From positions 19,004-83,003 of the forward strand of contig DAITAC010000006.1 in assembly GCA_036824465.1 (NCBI GenBank): DNA of 64,000 nt. The letters run 5' to 3'. The position numbers and the translations under genes were made by a program. The first letter of the stretch is position 1. Each line of letters starts with the position of its first letter. This DNA is from JAKOQB01 sp036824465. Its GTDB lineage: Bacteria; Pseudomonadota; Gammaproteobacteria; Burkholderiales; Burkholderiaceae_F. This document shows, one piece after another, positions 63,910 to 64,000 of the stretch. The notes beneath the pieces were generated by a model. That model was not told where the DNA came from. It searched no databases and worked only from the letters and a program-made list of their open reading frames with translations.

Positions 63910-64000
63910 GGAGAGATGGCCGAGCGGTTGAAGGCGCACGCCTGGAACGCGTGTATAGGTTAATAGCCTATCGTGGGTTCGAATCCCACTCTCTCCGCCA
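63910..64000 (+). tRNA. tRNA-Ser (anticodon GGA)
   Basis: 91 nt with encoded CCA, ending at the last base of the window. Acceptor GGAGAGA/TCTCTCC is perfect; anticodon stem CACGC/GCGTG with loop CTGGAAC gives GGA at 63944-63946. A long variable arm (TATAGGTTAATAGCCTA) is present, as required for tRNA-Ser; the T arm GTGGG/CCCAC with TTCGAAT is intact. Confidence 0.97.

Overview
The window is a high-GC stretch whose gene content and order point to a betaproteobacterium of the order Burkholderiales. The block orn, M48 peptidase, phhB, rsgA, CobD/CbiB-family protein, CoA pyrophosphatase, rplS, trmD, rimM, rpsP is an order I know from that group, and parC, parE and htpG are full length. It is assembled scaffold, not finished sequence: there are three runs of exactly 100 N. 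Two of them (19.6 kb and 55.2 kb) are flanked by identical 55-base copies of the same sequence, so they are overlapping contig ends that were not merged. The third (7.8 kb) is a true gap that cuts a glutathione S-transferase and a DMT exporter.

Layout. 0-2.4 kb (-): htpG with a heat-shock type promoter, then a DNA-deoxyinosine glycosylase. 2.6-9.2 kb: a MocR-type regulator divergent from a tightly packed amino-acid operon (threonine/serine dehydratase, LysE exporter, cupin, aminotransferase, GST, gap, DMT exporter, PhzF). 9.2-17.3 kb: CopD-like membrane protein, metallo-beta-lactamase-fold lipoprotein, parC, three small genes, parE. 17.5-25.8 kb: tRNA-Arg(CCT), orn, M48 protease, phhB-rsgA-DUF2007, CobD-like protein, and the rpsP-rimM-trmD-rplS ribosomal operon with a downstream NUDIX CoA pyrophosphatase. 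25.8-29.4 kb (-): radical SAM protein and a rubrerythrin / HdrD-like Fe-S protein / DUF3501 cluster. 29.6-33.7 kb (-): yqaA, etfB, etfA, acyl-CoA dehydrogenase. 33.8-40.4 kb: putA, a phytoene-dehydrogenase-like oxidoreductase, an iron(III) binding protein, an NlpC/P60 peptidase. 40.5-46.7 kb: a response regulator with a degenerate GGDEF domain overlapping prpE, then ydcF and a GlcG-like gene, an MFS transporter and an Lrp/AsnC regulator. 46.6-49.8 kb: HD-domain protein; ornithine aminotransferase plus an arginine dihydrolase-like enzyme. 50.0-54.0 kb: membrane protein; enoyl-CoA hydratase, acyl-CoA ligase and histone-deacetylase-like operon (-). 54.0-59.4 kb: MoxR, DUF58, TgpA-like transglutaminase, MltB. 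59.4-60.9 kb (-): maleylacetoacetate isomerase and FAH-family hydrolase. 61-63.9 kb: divergent iron ABC permease and ATPase; tRNA-Ser(GGA) ends the window.

How the parts work together. Amino-acid catabolism is the main metabolic theme: arginine to ornithine (dihydrolase-like), ornithine to glutamate semialdehyde (RocD), and semialdehyde to glutamate (the P5C dehydrogenase half of PutA), with the EtfAB/acyl-CoA dehydrogenase and propionyl-CoA ligase for acyl-CoA products. Iron uptake is split over two loci 23 kb apart that carry the same Fur-box-like sequence, so they probably form one FbpABC-type transporter. Its ATPase has an unusual four-cysteine cluster in its C-terminal domain. I see no phage, insertion sequence, CRISPR array or defence island. 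The least-explained items are the rubrerythrin cluster with its leader of inverted repeats, the cysteine cluster of the iron ATPase, the degenerate-GGDEF/prpE overlap, a DnaA-box/parS-like pair before parE, and intergenic heptamer repeats.
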